A stretch of DNA of 58,878 nt from Gemmatimonadota bacterium. GTDB lineage: Bacteria > Gemmatimonadota > Gemmatimonadetes > Longimicrobiales > Gaopeijiaceae. Below the pieces are notes generated by a model. The model saw only the letters and a program-made list of their open reading frames with translations. It made no database searches and had not been told where the DNA came from. A program made the position numbers and the translations under genes. Where the stretch lies: NCBI GenBank assembly GCA_007125125.1, contig SLDT01000034.1:1-58878 (forward strand), given 5' to 3'. Each line of letters opens with the position of its first letter. Position 1 is the stretch's first letter. Below are positions 46,237 through 53,314 of the stretch, in pieces.

Positions 46237-47420
46237 GAACCGGACTCCGTCGATCTGTCGGCCTTCGTGCGGCGTGCAGCGAGAACGCGGGCAGCCTCGG
46301 AGTAGGGGGTCGCGCTTCCGGACTGGATCCGGTCGAGCATCGCATCGGTCGTGGTGCCGGGCGCCAGGAGGCGCCGGACCTCACGCTTCGCCTCCCGATC
46401 CATCACGTCGCGGACCCGGGCGAGCATCCGGTCACGCCGCCGTCGCTCGAGCTCCCCGGTCGCCTCCATGTGCGCGCGGTGTTCCTCGACCACCTCGATG
46501 AGTTCCTCGACCCCCTCGCCCGTCTGGGCGGTCGTGAGGAGAACCCGGGGCACCCAGCGCTTCGGATCGACCTCGGGGTGGGTATCTCCCGTACCGTTCC
46601 CCTCCCCCTTGCGTACTTCAAGCGCACCGGGCGTGCGGGTCGAGGCCGGCCCGTGGTGCCCGGCCCCTGCCGGCATGCCACCGACGCGGAGCTTGAGCGC
46701 CCCCCGGATCTCCCGGACGAGTCGATCGGCACCGGGGCGGTCGGCCTTGTTCACCACGAAGATGTCGGCGATCTCCATGAGCCCCGCCTTCATCGCCTGG
46801 ACCCCGTCGCCCGACTCCGGCACGAGAACGACGACAACGGTGTCGGCAGCCCCCGTGATCTCGAGCTCGGTCTGGCCGACCCCTACCGTCTCGATGAGAA
46901 GTCGCGGAAAGCCGTAGGCATCCATGAGGTCGATGACTTCCTTCGTGGTCGTCGCCAGCCCGCCGAGCGATCCCCGCGAGGCCATCGAACGGATGAAGAT
47001 CCCCGGGTCCGTGGCCAGTTCGTTCATGCGAATGCGGTCCCCGAGGAGCGCGCCGCCCGAGTAGGGGGAGGTCGGATCGACCGCAACGACACCGACGTCC
47101 TCCCCTCCCCTGCGGCAGAGTCGGGCGAACTCCGTGACGAGCGACGACTTTCCCGCCCCGGGGGGGCCGGTGATCCCGACGCGCGCGGCGCTCGGGGGCC
47201 GCTCCCGGAGGAGGTGGTGCAGGAGCGCCTGGAACCCGGGACCCTCGTTCTCGACAAGGGAGATCGCCCTGGCGAGGGCGCTCCTGCGCCCCGCACGGAC
47301 CCCTTCGAGAAGGGTGCGTGCGAAGGTGGGGAGCTCGACGTCATCGGCGCCCTCCCTGTCGGGGAGGGCGGAAGGACCGCCGGCGGGCGGGCGCGGAAAC
47401 GTCGGTTCGGAGTCGGCCAT
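46233..47420 (-). CDS. meaB: MeaB/ArgK-family GTPase chaperone of B12-dependent acyl-CoA mutase
   Basis: A 395-residue G3E P-loop GTPase that gates adenosylcobalamin loading and protects the mutase from inactivation. P-loop GPPGAGKSS around residue 85, VVAVDPTSPYSGGALLGDRI, FIRSMASRGSLGGLA, the switch region LIETVGVGQTELEI, and VVNKADRPGAD as guanine-specificity motif are all present. A C-terminal dimerisation arm follows (HRAHMEATGELERRRR). An insert of about 35 Gly/Pro-rich residues follows LKLRVGG. ATG 47420 begins the conserved region. It is first in the mutase region and overlaps the TonB receptor gene by four bases. Confidence 0.94.
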   Translation of the reverse strand: MADSEPTFPRPPAGGPSALPDREGADDVELPTFARTLLEGVRAGRRSALARAISLVENEGPGFQALLHHLLRERPPSAARVGITGPPGAGKSSLVTEFARLCRRGGEDVGVVAVDPTSPYSGGALLGDRIRMNELATDPGIFIRSMASRGSLGGLATTTKEVIDLMDAYGFPRLLIETVGVGQTELEITGAADTVVVVLVPESGDGVQAMKAGLMEIADIFVVNKADRPGADRLVREIRGALKLRVGGMPAGAGHHGPASTRTPGALEVRKGEGNGTGDTHPEVDPKRWVPRVLLTTAQTGEGVEELIEVVEEHRAHMEATGELERRRRDRMLARVRDVMDREAKREVRRLLAPGTTTDAMLDRIQSGSATPYSEAARVLAARRTKADRSTESGS

Positions 47421-47513
47421 CGTCGCCTTTCGCTGTCGTCGCACATGCCCCGAGGGAGGGGTCGAGCAAGGACGGAGCACTCCCCTGGGCCGAGATTGGA
47501 TCCAGCCGCAGGG

Positions 47514-47542
47514 AATCTCACACCCCGGACACCTGTCGCCAA
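47514..47542 (-). promoter_or_regulatory. Weak candidate promoter for meaB
   Basis: On the minus strand TTGGCG (47542-47537), 17 bases, GAGATT (47519-47514), about 95 bases before the meaB start. GAGATT also pairs with AATCTC at plus-strand 47492-47497 to form a 6-bp hairpin. The spacing is good but the elements are weak. I see no B12-box or other cobalamin riboswitch core in the 139 bases ahead of meaB. Confidence 0.25.
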
Positions 47543-47559
47543 CCCCGAAGCTCCCCGGA

Positions 47560-50235
47560 TCAACCCCCTGCGGGCCCGAGGGACCCGTCTGGTGCCGCCC
47601 TCCACCCACGCACCCCGTCCGAGAAGAGGAATTCCATGGAAGCCAGCTCACCTTCGAGCGCCACCTCGCCCGACCGGAAGAACCCCCGAATCTCACCGGT
47701 CTCCGGATCTCTCGCCACTGCGAGAGGAAGGACGGCCGGATCCCAGCTCAGCCGCTCGACTCCCCCCCCTGCCGGCGAGCTGCGAAGCAGTCGTGCCCCG
47801 GCTGGGGGAGCGTCCGGGAAGGCTCCGGGCCGGACAACGCGGACGGCGGCGCCCCCTGGACCTTCGACCCTGAGTTCGCCAAGAGACGCGAGGGCGCCCG
47901 GATCGAGGGGAATCACGAAGGCAAAGTGCCGTTCCGTGGGGTCGGGTGCGTGCGGCACGGCGTCCGGCTCGAACCGGAAGTCGAAGAGCACCCGCCCCCT
48001 CCGGTCGATCCCGAGGGCCCGGTGCGAACCCCCGGCTCCCGCTGGAACGAGTGCGGGTGCCTCGACCGGGAGCGCGGGCTCGAGCTCGATCCCGCCGGCA
48101 TGGGAGCGCCCCCAGAGAAGCAGGCCCGGACTCGCCGCGACAGCGGGCGTGGCGAGGGTTGGGGTCCCGAAGGGCGCCGCGAGTCGCCAGCGCAGCATCC
48201 GGTCGAAGCTCCTGTCGCTCGGCCACCGGGGCTGGCAGTAGCCCATGAAGTCCCGGTGGCTCGAGGGCGAGACGAGGCGCCCCTGCTGGAGGTCCCATCC
48301 CGGGTAGCCGATCGTGCCCCCCTCCCGGAGTCCTCCATCCAGATCCGGGGGCATCGGATCGCCGCAGGGGGCGTGGCCAAGCCCCATGTTGTGTCCCAGC
48401 TCGTGGGCGACCGTGCCCGCGGCCTGCGGGAGGCGGTCGTAGCTCTGCCCGATTGGCGCCGGACGCGACGGATCGGCCGGACGGTAGGCCACCCCGAAAA
48501 AGCGGCGGGGCAGATCCGCGGAGAAGATTCCGTGCACGTAGTGGTCACGGAAGGCCGACACCGCCCACGCCGCGCGCAACTCCGGAAGGGCGACAGTGAC
48601 GCGCCCGGAGGCATCGATGAGGTCAAGGTGAAGGGGCGGTCCGACGCTGATCCGGTCGTCGGCCAGGGGAAGCATCCGACGCGTGGCACTCATGAAGTGG
48701 TGCGCGTTCGCCTCGTCGATCCTGCCCTCGAGACCCGAGGCATTGTCGCGCAGGGGTATGAAGCGTATCCGGAAGGGCTCGAGGACCTCGACGCCGGGGG
48801 CGATCCCATCGCGCTCTTTCCCGAGGTGATGGAGTCGGCGGGAGTTGACCCCGATGCGGTGCTCCGGATCGACCTCCGCCTCGATCCGGAGCCCGGGGCC
48901 GATCCAGCTCGCCGGGAGCACGAGCGACCACGCGGGGGTCCCTGCATCGCTCGTGACTTCGGCCGGGGTGGTCTCGAGGAAGGCCGGTGGTGCAAGGAGG
49001 GTGTCGATCACCTGGCCCCCGGGGAGGTGCAGGCGCGCCCGGACATCCGGGAGCGGCCCCGCCGCCCGGGAAGCCGAAACCCAGACGCGAAGGAGCCCCG
49101 GACGTCCGGCGACGAGGGGAATCTCGCCCGACATCGTCTGGCTCCCCTGGTTCACGTGTGCACCTTCGACACGGAAGTGGAACCCCTCCGGAGGCAGGGC
49201 CGGGTCGGCGAGAGGGACCTCGAGGCGTTGGGCGGGGAGTCCTTCCGGGCGGGCCTCGAGTCGTTGTGGGGCCGGCCCCGATCCGAGGGTCCAGCGACCG
49301 GGCCGGGCGAGGCCGTCCCCACCCGTGGCGAGGTCGGGCTCGACGAGGAATCCTTCGCCCGACAGGACCTCGAAGCGGACGGGATGCCCGGGAACCGGAT
49401 TCCCATGGACGTCCGTCACAAGGAGCGCCGGGTCACCCGGGACGAAGAGCCCGGCATCGACGGCCCCTTCGAACTCCAAACGCCAGACAGCCCCCGCGGC
49501 GGGGCCCGCCACGACCTCGATATGGAGTCGCTGCACCACATCGTCGCCCACCGAGGCCATGAGCGTATGGACCCCCACCGTGGTCCCGGCCTCCCAGGCT
49601 GGAAGCGATGCCTCGCCCTCGTCGTCGGTCAGGACGAGGGACCTTGCGAGCGTTCCCCCTCCGGTCACTGAGAGCTGGACCTCGGCCCCCGGAACACGGT
49701 GACCGAAGCGATCCCGCACCAGGATCCGCGGAAGCCCCCGGACCTCGTCGCCCGCTTCGATCCGATTCGGTGCGGGTCCGACGAAGGAGAGGCTCCCGGG
49801 TGTGCCGGGAAGGGCCTGCACCTCGACAAAGGCGGGTCTGAGACCGGCAACTCTGGCCTCGAGACGTTGAAGGCCCGTCTCGCGTCCGAGGGTCCAGCGA
49901 GGCACCGTTGCGCGGCCATTCCCATCGGTCCGCAGCGTGCGGCGCTCGAGCGTGGCACCGGGAGTGCTTGCCGAGAGGCTGACCGTGACCCCCGGAACCC
50001 CGCGCCCCTCCCGGTCAACAACCCGGATGGTGATCTCGGCGGTGAAGCCCTCGCCGACCTGCCCATGGTCGAGGCCGGGAGACTCGATGAGGATCCGGTC
50101 CGGAGCCGCAAAGAGGAGGGGCTCCGCGTCCGAGCAGGCAAGGAGAACGAGTGCGAGAACGAGGGCGACAGGCAGCACGAACCCGTTCCGGCCGTGCGGC
50201 CGGTCGGCCCCGCCCCCGTGACGACTCCCCTCCAT
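47560..50235 (-). CDS. Surface lipoprotein metzincin with three Ig-like domains (M66-like)
   Basis: An 891-residue exported zinc protease. The signal peptide ends in the lipobox LVLLACSD. Three Ig-like (Big_1-type) repeats of about 95 residues follow, each with a DREGRGVPGVTVSLS- or DRFGHRVPGAEVQLS-like strand and a PRWTLG/PAWEAGTTVG-like end. A beta domain leads to the catalytic region with HELGHNMGLGH (zinc ligands His611, His615, His621; base Glu612) and DFMGYC, probably the Met-turn. A C-terminal beta-sandwich closes the protein. The HExxHxxGxxH plus Met-turn pattern is metzincin; the layout is closest to M66 (StcE-like) proteases, but I cannot confirm the family. ATG 50235 has GAGGAG upstream. 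Substrate unknown. Confidence 0.82.
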   Translation of the reverse strand: MEGSRHGGGADRPHGRNGFVLPVALVLALVLLACSDAEPLLFAAPDRILIESPGLDHGQVGEGFTAEITIRVVDREGRGVPGVTVSLSASTPGATLERRTLRTDGNGRATVPRWTLGRETGLQRLEARVAGLRPAFVEVQALPGTPGSLSFVGPAPNRIEAGDEVRGLPRILVRDRFGHRVPGAEVQLSVTGGGTLARSLVLTDDEGEASLPAWEAGTTVGVHTLMASVGDDVVQRLHIEVVAGPAAGAVWRLEFEGAVDAGLFVPGDPALLVTDVHGNPVPGHPVRFEVLSGEGFLVEPDLATGGDGLARPGRWTLGSGPAPQRLEARPEGLPAQRLEVPLADPALPPEGFHFRVEGAHVNQGSQTMSGEIPLVAGRPGLLRVWVSASRAAGPLPDVRARLHLPGGQVIDTLLAPPAFLETTPAEVTSDAGTPAWSLVLPASWIGPGLRIEAEVDPEHRIGVNSRRLHHLGKERDGIAPGVEVLEPFRIRFIPLRDNASGLEGRIDEANAHHFMSATRRMLPLADDRISVGPPLHLDLIDASGRVTVALPELRAAWAVSAFRDHYVHGIFSADLPRRFFGVAYRPADPSRPAPIGQSYDRLPQAAGTVAHELGHNMGLGHAPCGDPMPPDLDGGLREGGTIGYPGWDLQQGRLVSPSSHRDFMGYCQPRWPSDRSFDRMLRWRLAAPFGTPTLATPAVAASPGLLLWGRSHAGGIELEPALPVEAPALVPAGAGGSHRALGIDRRGRVLFDFRFEPDAVPHAPDPTERHFAFVIPLDPGALASLGELRVEGPGGAAVRVVRPGAFPDAPPAGARLLRSSPAGGGVERLSWDPAVLPLAVARDPETGEIRGFFRSGEVALEGELASMEFLFSDGVRGWRAAPDGSLGPAGG

Positions 50236-50319
50236 GGACTGGTCTCCTCGGCTGCGGGATGCTCCGGCCGGAAGCCCTACCTGCCGGGCACGGTCCGCAC
50301 CCCACCTGGATCGTGTCTC

Positions 50320-50348
50320 AGAATACCCCTCGCCCCCGGTCATGCGAA
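50320..50348 (-). promoter_or_regulatory. Candidate sigma-70 promoter for the metzincin lipoprotein gene
   Basis: On the minus strand TTCGCA (50348-50343), 17 bases, TATTCT (50325-50320), about 85 bases before the ATG. Each hexamer matches four of six consensus bases. It lies in the 185-base gap after the barrel gene, so the protease gene is probably transcribed on its own. Confidence 0.4.
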
Positions 50349-50420
50349 AGGGGTGTTCCCTCTCCTGCTACCGGGGGAACGCGCAGACCTCACACCCAGG
50401 GGATCACGCCGCGTCGGTTC

Positions 50421-51197
50421 TCAGCTACCCCGTTCGGTCCGTGTCGCCCCGAAGGTCAGCCCGATCGTCCACATCAGAAAGTCCGCGTCGGACCGTCTCG
50501 GGTTGAGCTGGATCTCCCCCCCGGGGAGTTCCTGGATGTCACCTCGGGTCAGGTATTCCCTCCGACCGTTGCGCTGGCGTGCGAGCCCGGCCTCGAGTCG
50601 GACGGGGATCCGTCCCCGCGCGATCGGGATCCGGAAACCCCCTCCCCAGTTCCAGCCCCACCCCCCGTCGCCATAGTTCTCGCTGCTCGCGAAGGGTTCC
50701 TGGTCGCGCGTGCCCTGGACCGAGGAGGTGGTCGAGAAGTAGCTGAACCCTCCGGTCACGGCTCCGTGGAGTTCGAGGAACCCCACGGGCACGACGAGCT
50801 CGGGGCCAAGGCCGCCAACGAAGATGTTGTTCGAGGTCGTGAGGTCGACCGTGATCCGGCATCCAACCGTCTCGCTCAGGCACACCTGCTTCGTCTCCCT
50901 TCCATACGTCATCGCCGCGAATTCGATCCGCAGTCCGAGCCGTCCGGTCTCCTCGAAGTCGAAGCGCACGAAGCCGCGGATCCCTCCCCCGAAGTCGACA
51001 TAGTCACGGAACTCACCCGTCGGTTGGGCGAAGACGAGCCCGAGCCCAAGGTGGAGGCCCGGGGGTAGCTCGTCCTGACCCGCGGCCTGTGCACCAAGCT
51101 CTCCTGGAGGTCCGGCGACCAGGAGGCCGGCGAGCAGGGGGGCCAGAAGGAGGGTGGAGAAGGCCCTCGATGAGGGCCGAAGGTTCTGGAGTGACAT
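50421..51197 (-). CDS. Outer-membrane beta-barrel protein
   Basis: A 258-residue exported protein. After a signal peptide (FSTLLLAPLLAGLLVAGPPG, cut near LGAQA), amphipathic strands alternate with Gly/Asp turns (LHLGLGLVFAQPTGEF, GLRIEFAAMTYG, LELHGAVTGGFSYFS), ending in MWTIGLTFGATRTERGS. The chain length suits an 8-10-strand barrel. Two Cys in KQVCLSETVGCR probably pair in a surface loop. No specific family recognised. The ATG is two bases past the ubiB-type gene stop, so it is the last gene of the phoH-pgpH-ybeY-ubiB transcript. Confidence 0.7.
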   Translation of the reverse strand: MSLQNLRPSSRAFSTLLLAPLLAGLLVAGPPGELGAQAAGQDELPPGLHLGLGLVFAQPTGEFRDYVDFGGGIRGFVRFDFEETGRLGLRIEFAAMTYGRETKQVCLSETVGCRITVDLTTSNNIFVGGLGPELVVPVGFLELHGAVTGGFSYFSTTSSVQGTRDQEPFASSENYGDGGWGWNWGGGFRIPIARGRIPVRLEAGLARQRNGRREYLTRGDIQELPGGEIQLNPRRSDADFLMWTIGLTFGATRTERGS

Positions 51198-51199
51198 CG

Positions 51200-52855
51200 T
51201 CAGCGCGGTGGAGGTCGGATCCCGCGCGCGTGCCGGAGCGGGTTCTCGAGCAGGTGCGTAGGAATGAGAAGGGTGAACAGGAACATCACAAGGGCGGCGA
51301 GGAGTCCGAGCACGAGGAGCCAGACACTCCGCAGGGCGATGAAGAGGATGGCCGAGATCACGGCGGTGGCGGTCGCGAAGACCGAGAGGAGGAGCCGGCG
51401 TGCCTGGAGGTGAATGATCCGCTCCTGCTGTTGCGCGTCCCGCGGATGAACTCGGACCCGGAACTCTTCCCGCTCGACCCGCGTGATGAGGTCTCGCACC
51501 GACCTCAGGCTCGTGATCGCCTCCGTCATGACGTCGCGGGCCATCGTGACCGGCTCCCGCGCCGTCTCCTTGAGAATGTTCGAGCGATGGCGACCGATCA
51601 CGCGCCGAATCGCATGGAGACCATTGAAGTCCGGGTCATAGTGAAGGGCGATGCCCTCGAGAAGCACGGCCGACCGGAAGAAGTAGACGAGTTCCTGCGG
51701 AAGCATGATGGGCCAGGTGTAGAACGTGTCCCAGACCTCCTGGATGATCTCCTGGGCCCGTTGCCGCGAACTCGTCCTGGCCCGCTCGAAGATCCGCATC
51801 ACCTCCGTCGCCGCCTCCCGCACATCGCCGCGCGAGACCTCGGGCGAGATCATCCCGAGCCGGTACATCCCGTTGATCATTCCGTCCAGGTCCTCCCGCT
51901 CGACCGCAAGTGCCACCTGGAGGATGCTGTCCCGTGTCCAGCGCGGGATCTCGAGTGCCATGCCCCAGTCAAGGATTACGATCGCCCCGTCATCCGCGAT
52001 CAGGAGATTCCCCGGATGCGGGTCCGCGTGCAGGAATCCGTCGAGCATCATCATCCTGAGGTAGAGCCCGAGCAGCCGCTCCATGAGCTGCTCGAAAGCG
52101 AGCTCTCCGCGGGCGAAGCGGTCCTGGAGGCGGTCCACCTTCGTCCCACGCATGTACTCCATCACGAGGACCCTCTTCGTCGTGACCGGGTCCAGGACCC
52201 GGGGCACCCGAACCCCGCGATCCCCCCTGAAAGCCGTGCGGAAGCGCTCCATGTTCCCCGCCTCCGCCCGGAAGTCCATTTCTTCGCGCACCCGCACCGA
52301 GAACTCCCGCACCACATTCGTGATACCCCGAACGTGGTGATTCGGAAAGAGGATGTTGAGCCAGAAGAGGATGCGGAACGAGAGGTCCAGATCGAGGGCT
52401 ACCATCTCCTCGACGCCGGGACGCAGCACCTTCACGGCGACCTCCTGTCCGCGGTAGCCCGCTCGATGCACCTGCCCGAGTGACGCCGCCGCCATGGGCT
52501 CCTTGTCGAAGGTCTCGAAGAACTCCTCGACCGGGCCTCCGAGTTCGTCTTCCAGGACGACTCTCAGCTCCTCGAACGGAATGGGTGGCACCCGGTCCTG
52601 CAAGGTGCCCAGAGCCGAGAGATACGGTTCGGGAAAGAGGTCGGCGCGTGCGCTGAAGATCTGCGCCAGCTTGATGAAGGTGGCCCCGAGCCGGGCGATC
52701 GTCGCCACGAGCTTCGCAGCTCGCTCCTCGTGAAGACCCGGCCGCCGCCGCGCCGGGGAGCCCACCAGGAAGAATCGTCTCCGGTCCCGGAGAAAGTAGA
52801 AGAGGAAGGGCGCCAGTGCGACGACAATGCGAAGCCCCCGAAGCACCCGCCTCAC
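51200..52855 (-). CDS. ABC1/AarF/UbiB-type atypical kinase
   Basis: A 551-residue membrane-associated atypical protein-kinase-like ATPase needed in many bacteria for quinone (ubiquinone) biosynthesis or export. The KxGQ-type helix reads FIKLAQIFSARADLFP. The Ala-rich loop that replaces the glycine loop is AAASLGQVHRA, the invariant Lys lies in VAVKVLRPG, the catalytic loop in FLHADPHPGNLL, and the metal motif is DWG in VILDWGMA. Two C-terminal membrane segments (VFATATAVISAILFIAL, VWLLVLGLLAALVMFLFTLL) anchor it. It starts with GTG in a GTGA overlap with ybeY. Whether it serves ubiquinone, menaquinone or another lipid is not shown here. Confidence 0.92.
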   Translation of the reverse strand: MRRVLRGLRIVVALAPFLFYFLRDRRRFFLVGSPARRRPGLHEERAAKLVATIARLGATFIKLAQIFSARADLFPEPYLSALGTLQDRVPPIPFEELRVVLEDELGGPVEEFFETFDKEPMAAASLGQVHRAGYRGQEVAVKVLRPGVEEMVALDLDLSFRILFWLNILFPNHHVRGITNVVREFSVRVREEMDFRAEAGNMERFRTAFRGDRGVRVPRVLDPVTTKRVLVMEYMRGTKVDRLQDRFARGELAFEQLMERLLGLYLRMMMLDGFLHADPHPGNLLIADDGAIVILDWGMALEIPRWTRDSILQVALAVEREDLDGMINGMYRLGMISPEVSRGDVREAATEVMRIFERARTSSRQRAQEIIQEVWDTFYTWPIMLPQELVYFFRSAVLLEGIALHYDPDFNGLHAIRRVIGRHRSNILKETAREPVTMARDVMTEAITSLRSVRDLITRVEREEFRVRVHPRDAQQQERIIHLQARRLLLSVFATATAVISAILFIALRSVWLLVLGLLAALVMFLFTLLIPTHLLENPLRHARGIRPPPR

Positions 52856-53307
52856 GGGTTCTCCGAGGTTTCCATGACCCGCGACACGATCGCTTCCTGG
52901 CGACGGTACATCTCCGACTCCATCCGTGCCTCTCCCTCCGGGTGCTCCTGGCCAAGCACGTGGAGGACTCCGTGGACCGCCAGGCGGACGAACTCCTCCT
53001 CTGCCGGGACCCCTTCGTCACTGGCCTGGCGCAGCGCCTGCTCGAATCCAATGTAGACGTCGCCCACGGGGGGCTCTCCTTCGGCATGCAGGGCAAAGCT
53101 GAGCACGTCCGGAACCCAGTCATGTCCGAGGTATCGAAGGTTGAGGTCGCGGGCGCCGGCATCGTCGACAAAGGTGATCGACAGTTCCCCGCCTTCGACG
53201 GGAATGCCCTCGGCACTGGCTTGACCGAGGACCTCGGCAACCCCCGCGCGAATCTTCTCGAGGGGAAGGCCGCGCCCCTCCGTTCCGTTCAGGCAGACCT
53301 CGTGCAA
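52852..53307 (-). CDS. ybeY: Endoribonuclease YbeY (16S rRNA 3'-end maturation)
   Basis: Single-strand metalloendoribonuclease for 16S rRNA 3' processing and ribosome quality control. The zinc motif AVHGVLHVLGQEHPEGE gives the three His ligands (HGxLHxxGxxH), preceded by VPDVLSFAL and GDVYIGFEQA. A TTG at 53307, seven bases after the pgpH stop, with GAGG at the right distance, gives 151 residues, the normal length. In-frame ATGs exist only inside the pgpH gene and would give up to 190 residues. The GTGA overlap with the ubiB-type gene shows cotranslation. Confidence 0.93.
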   Translation of the reverse strand: MHEVCLNGTEGRGLPLEKIRAGVAEVLGQASAEGIPVEGGELSITFVDDAGARDLNLRYLGHDWVPDVLSFALHAEGEPPVGDVYIGFEQALRQASDEGVPAEEEFVRLAVHGVLHVLGQEHPEGEARMESEMYRRQEAIVSRVMETSENP

Positions 53308-53314
53308 CGCGACC

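Noticed and set aside
47421-47559. Possible cobalamin riboswitch ahead of meaB
   Set aside because: A segment reading GGTGTGAGATTCCC on the minus strand looked suggestive, but there is no B12 box or matching core, and the spacer is too short.
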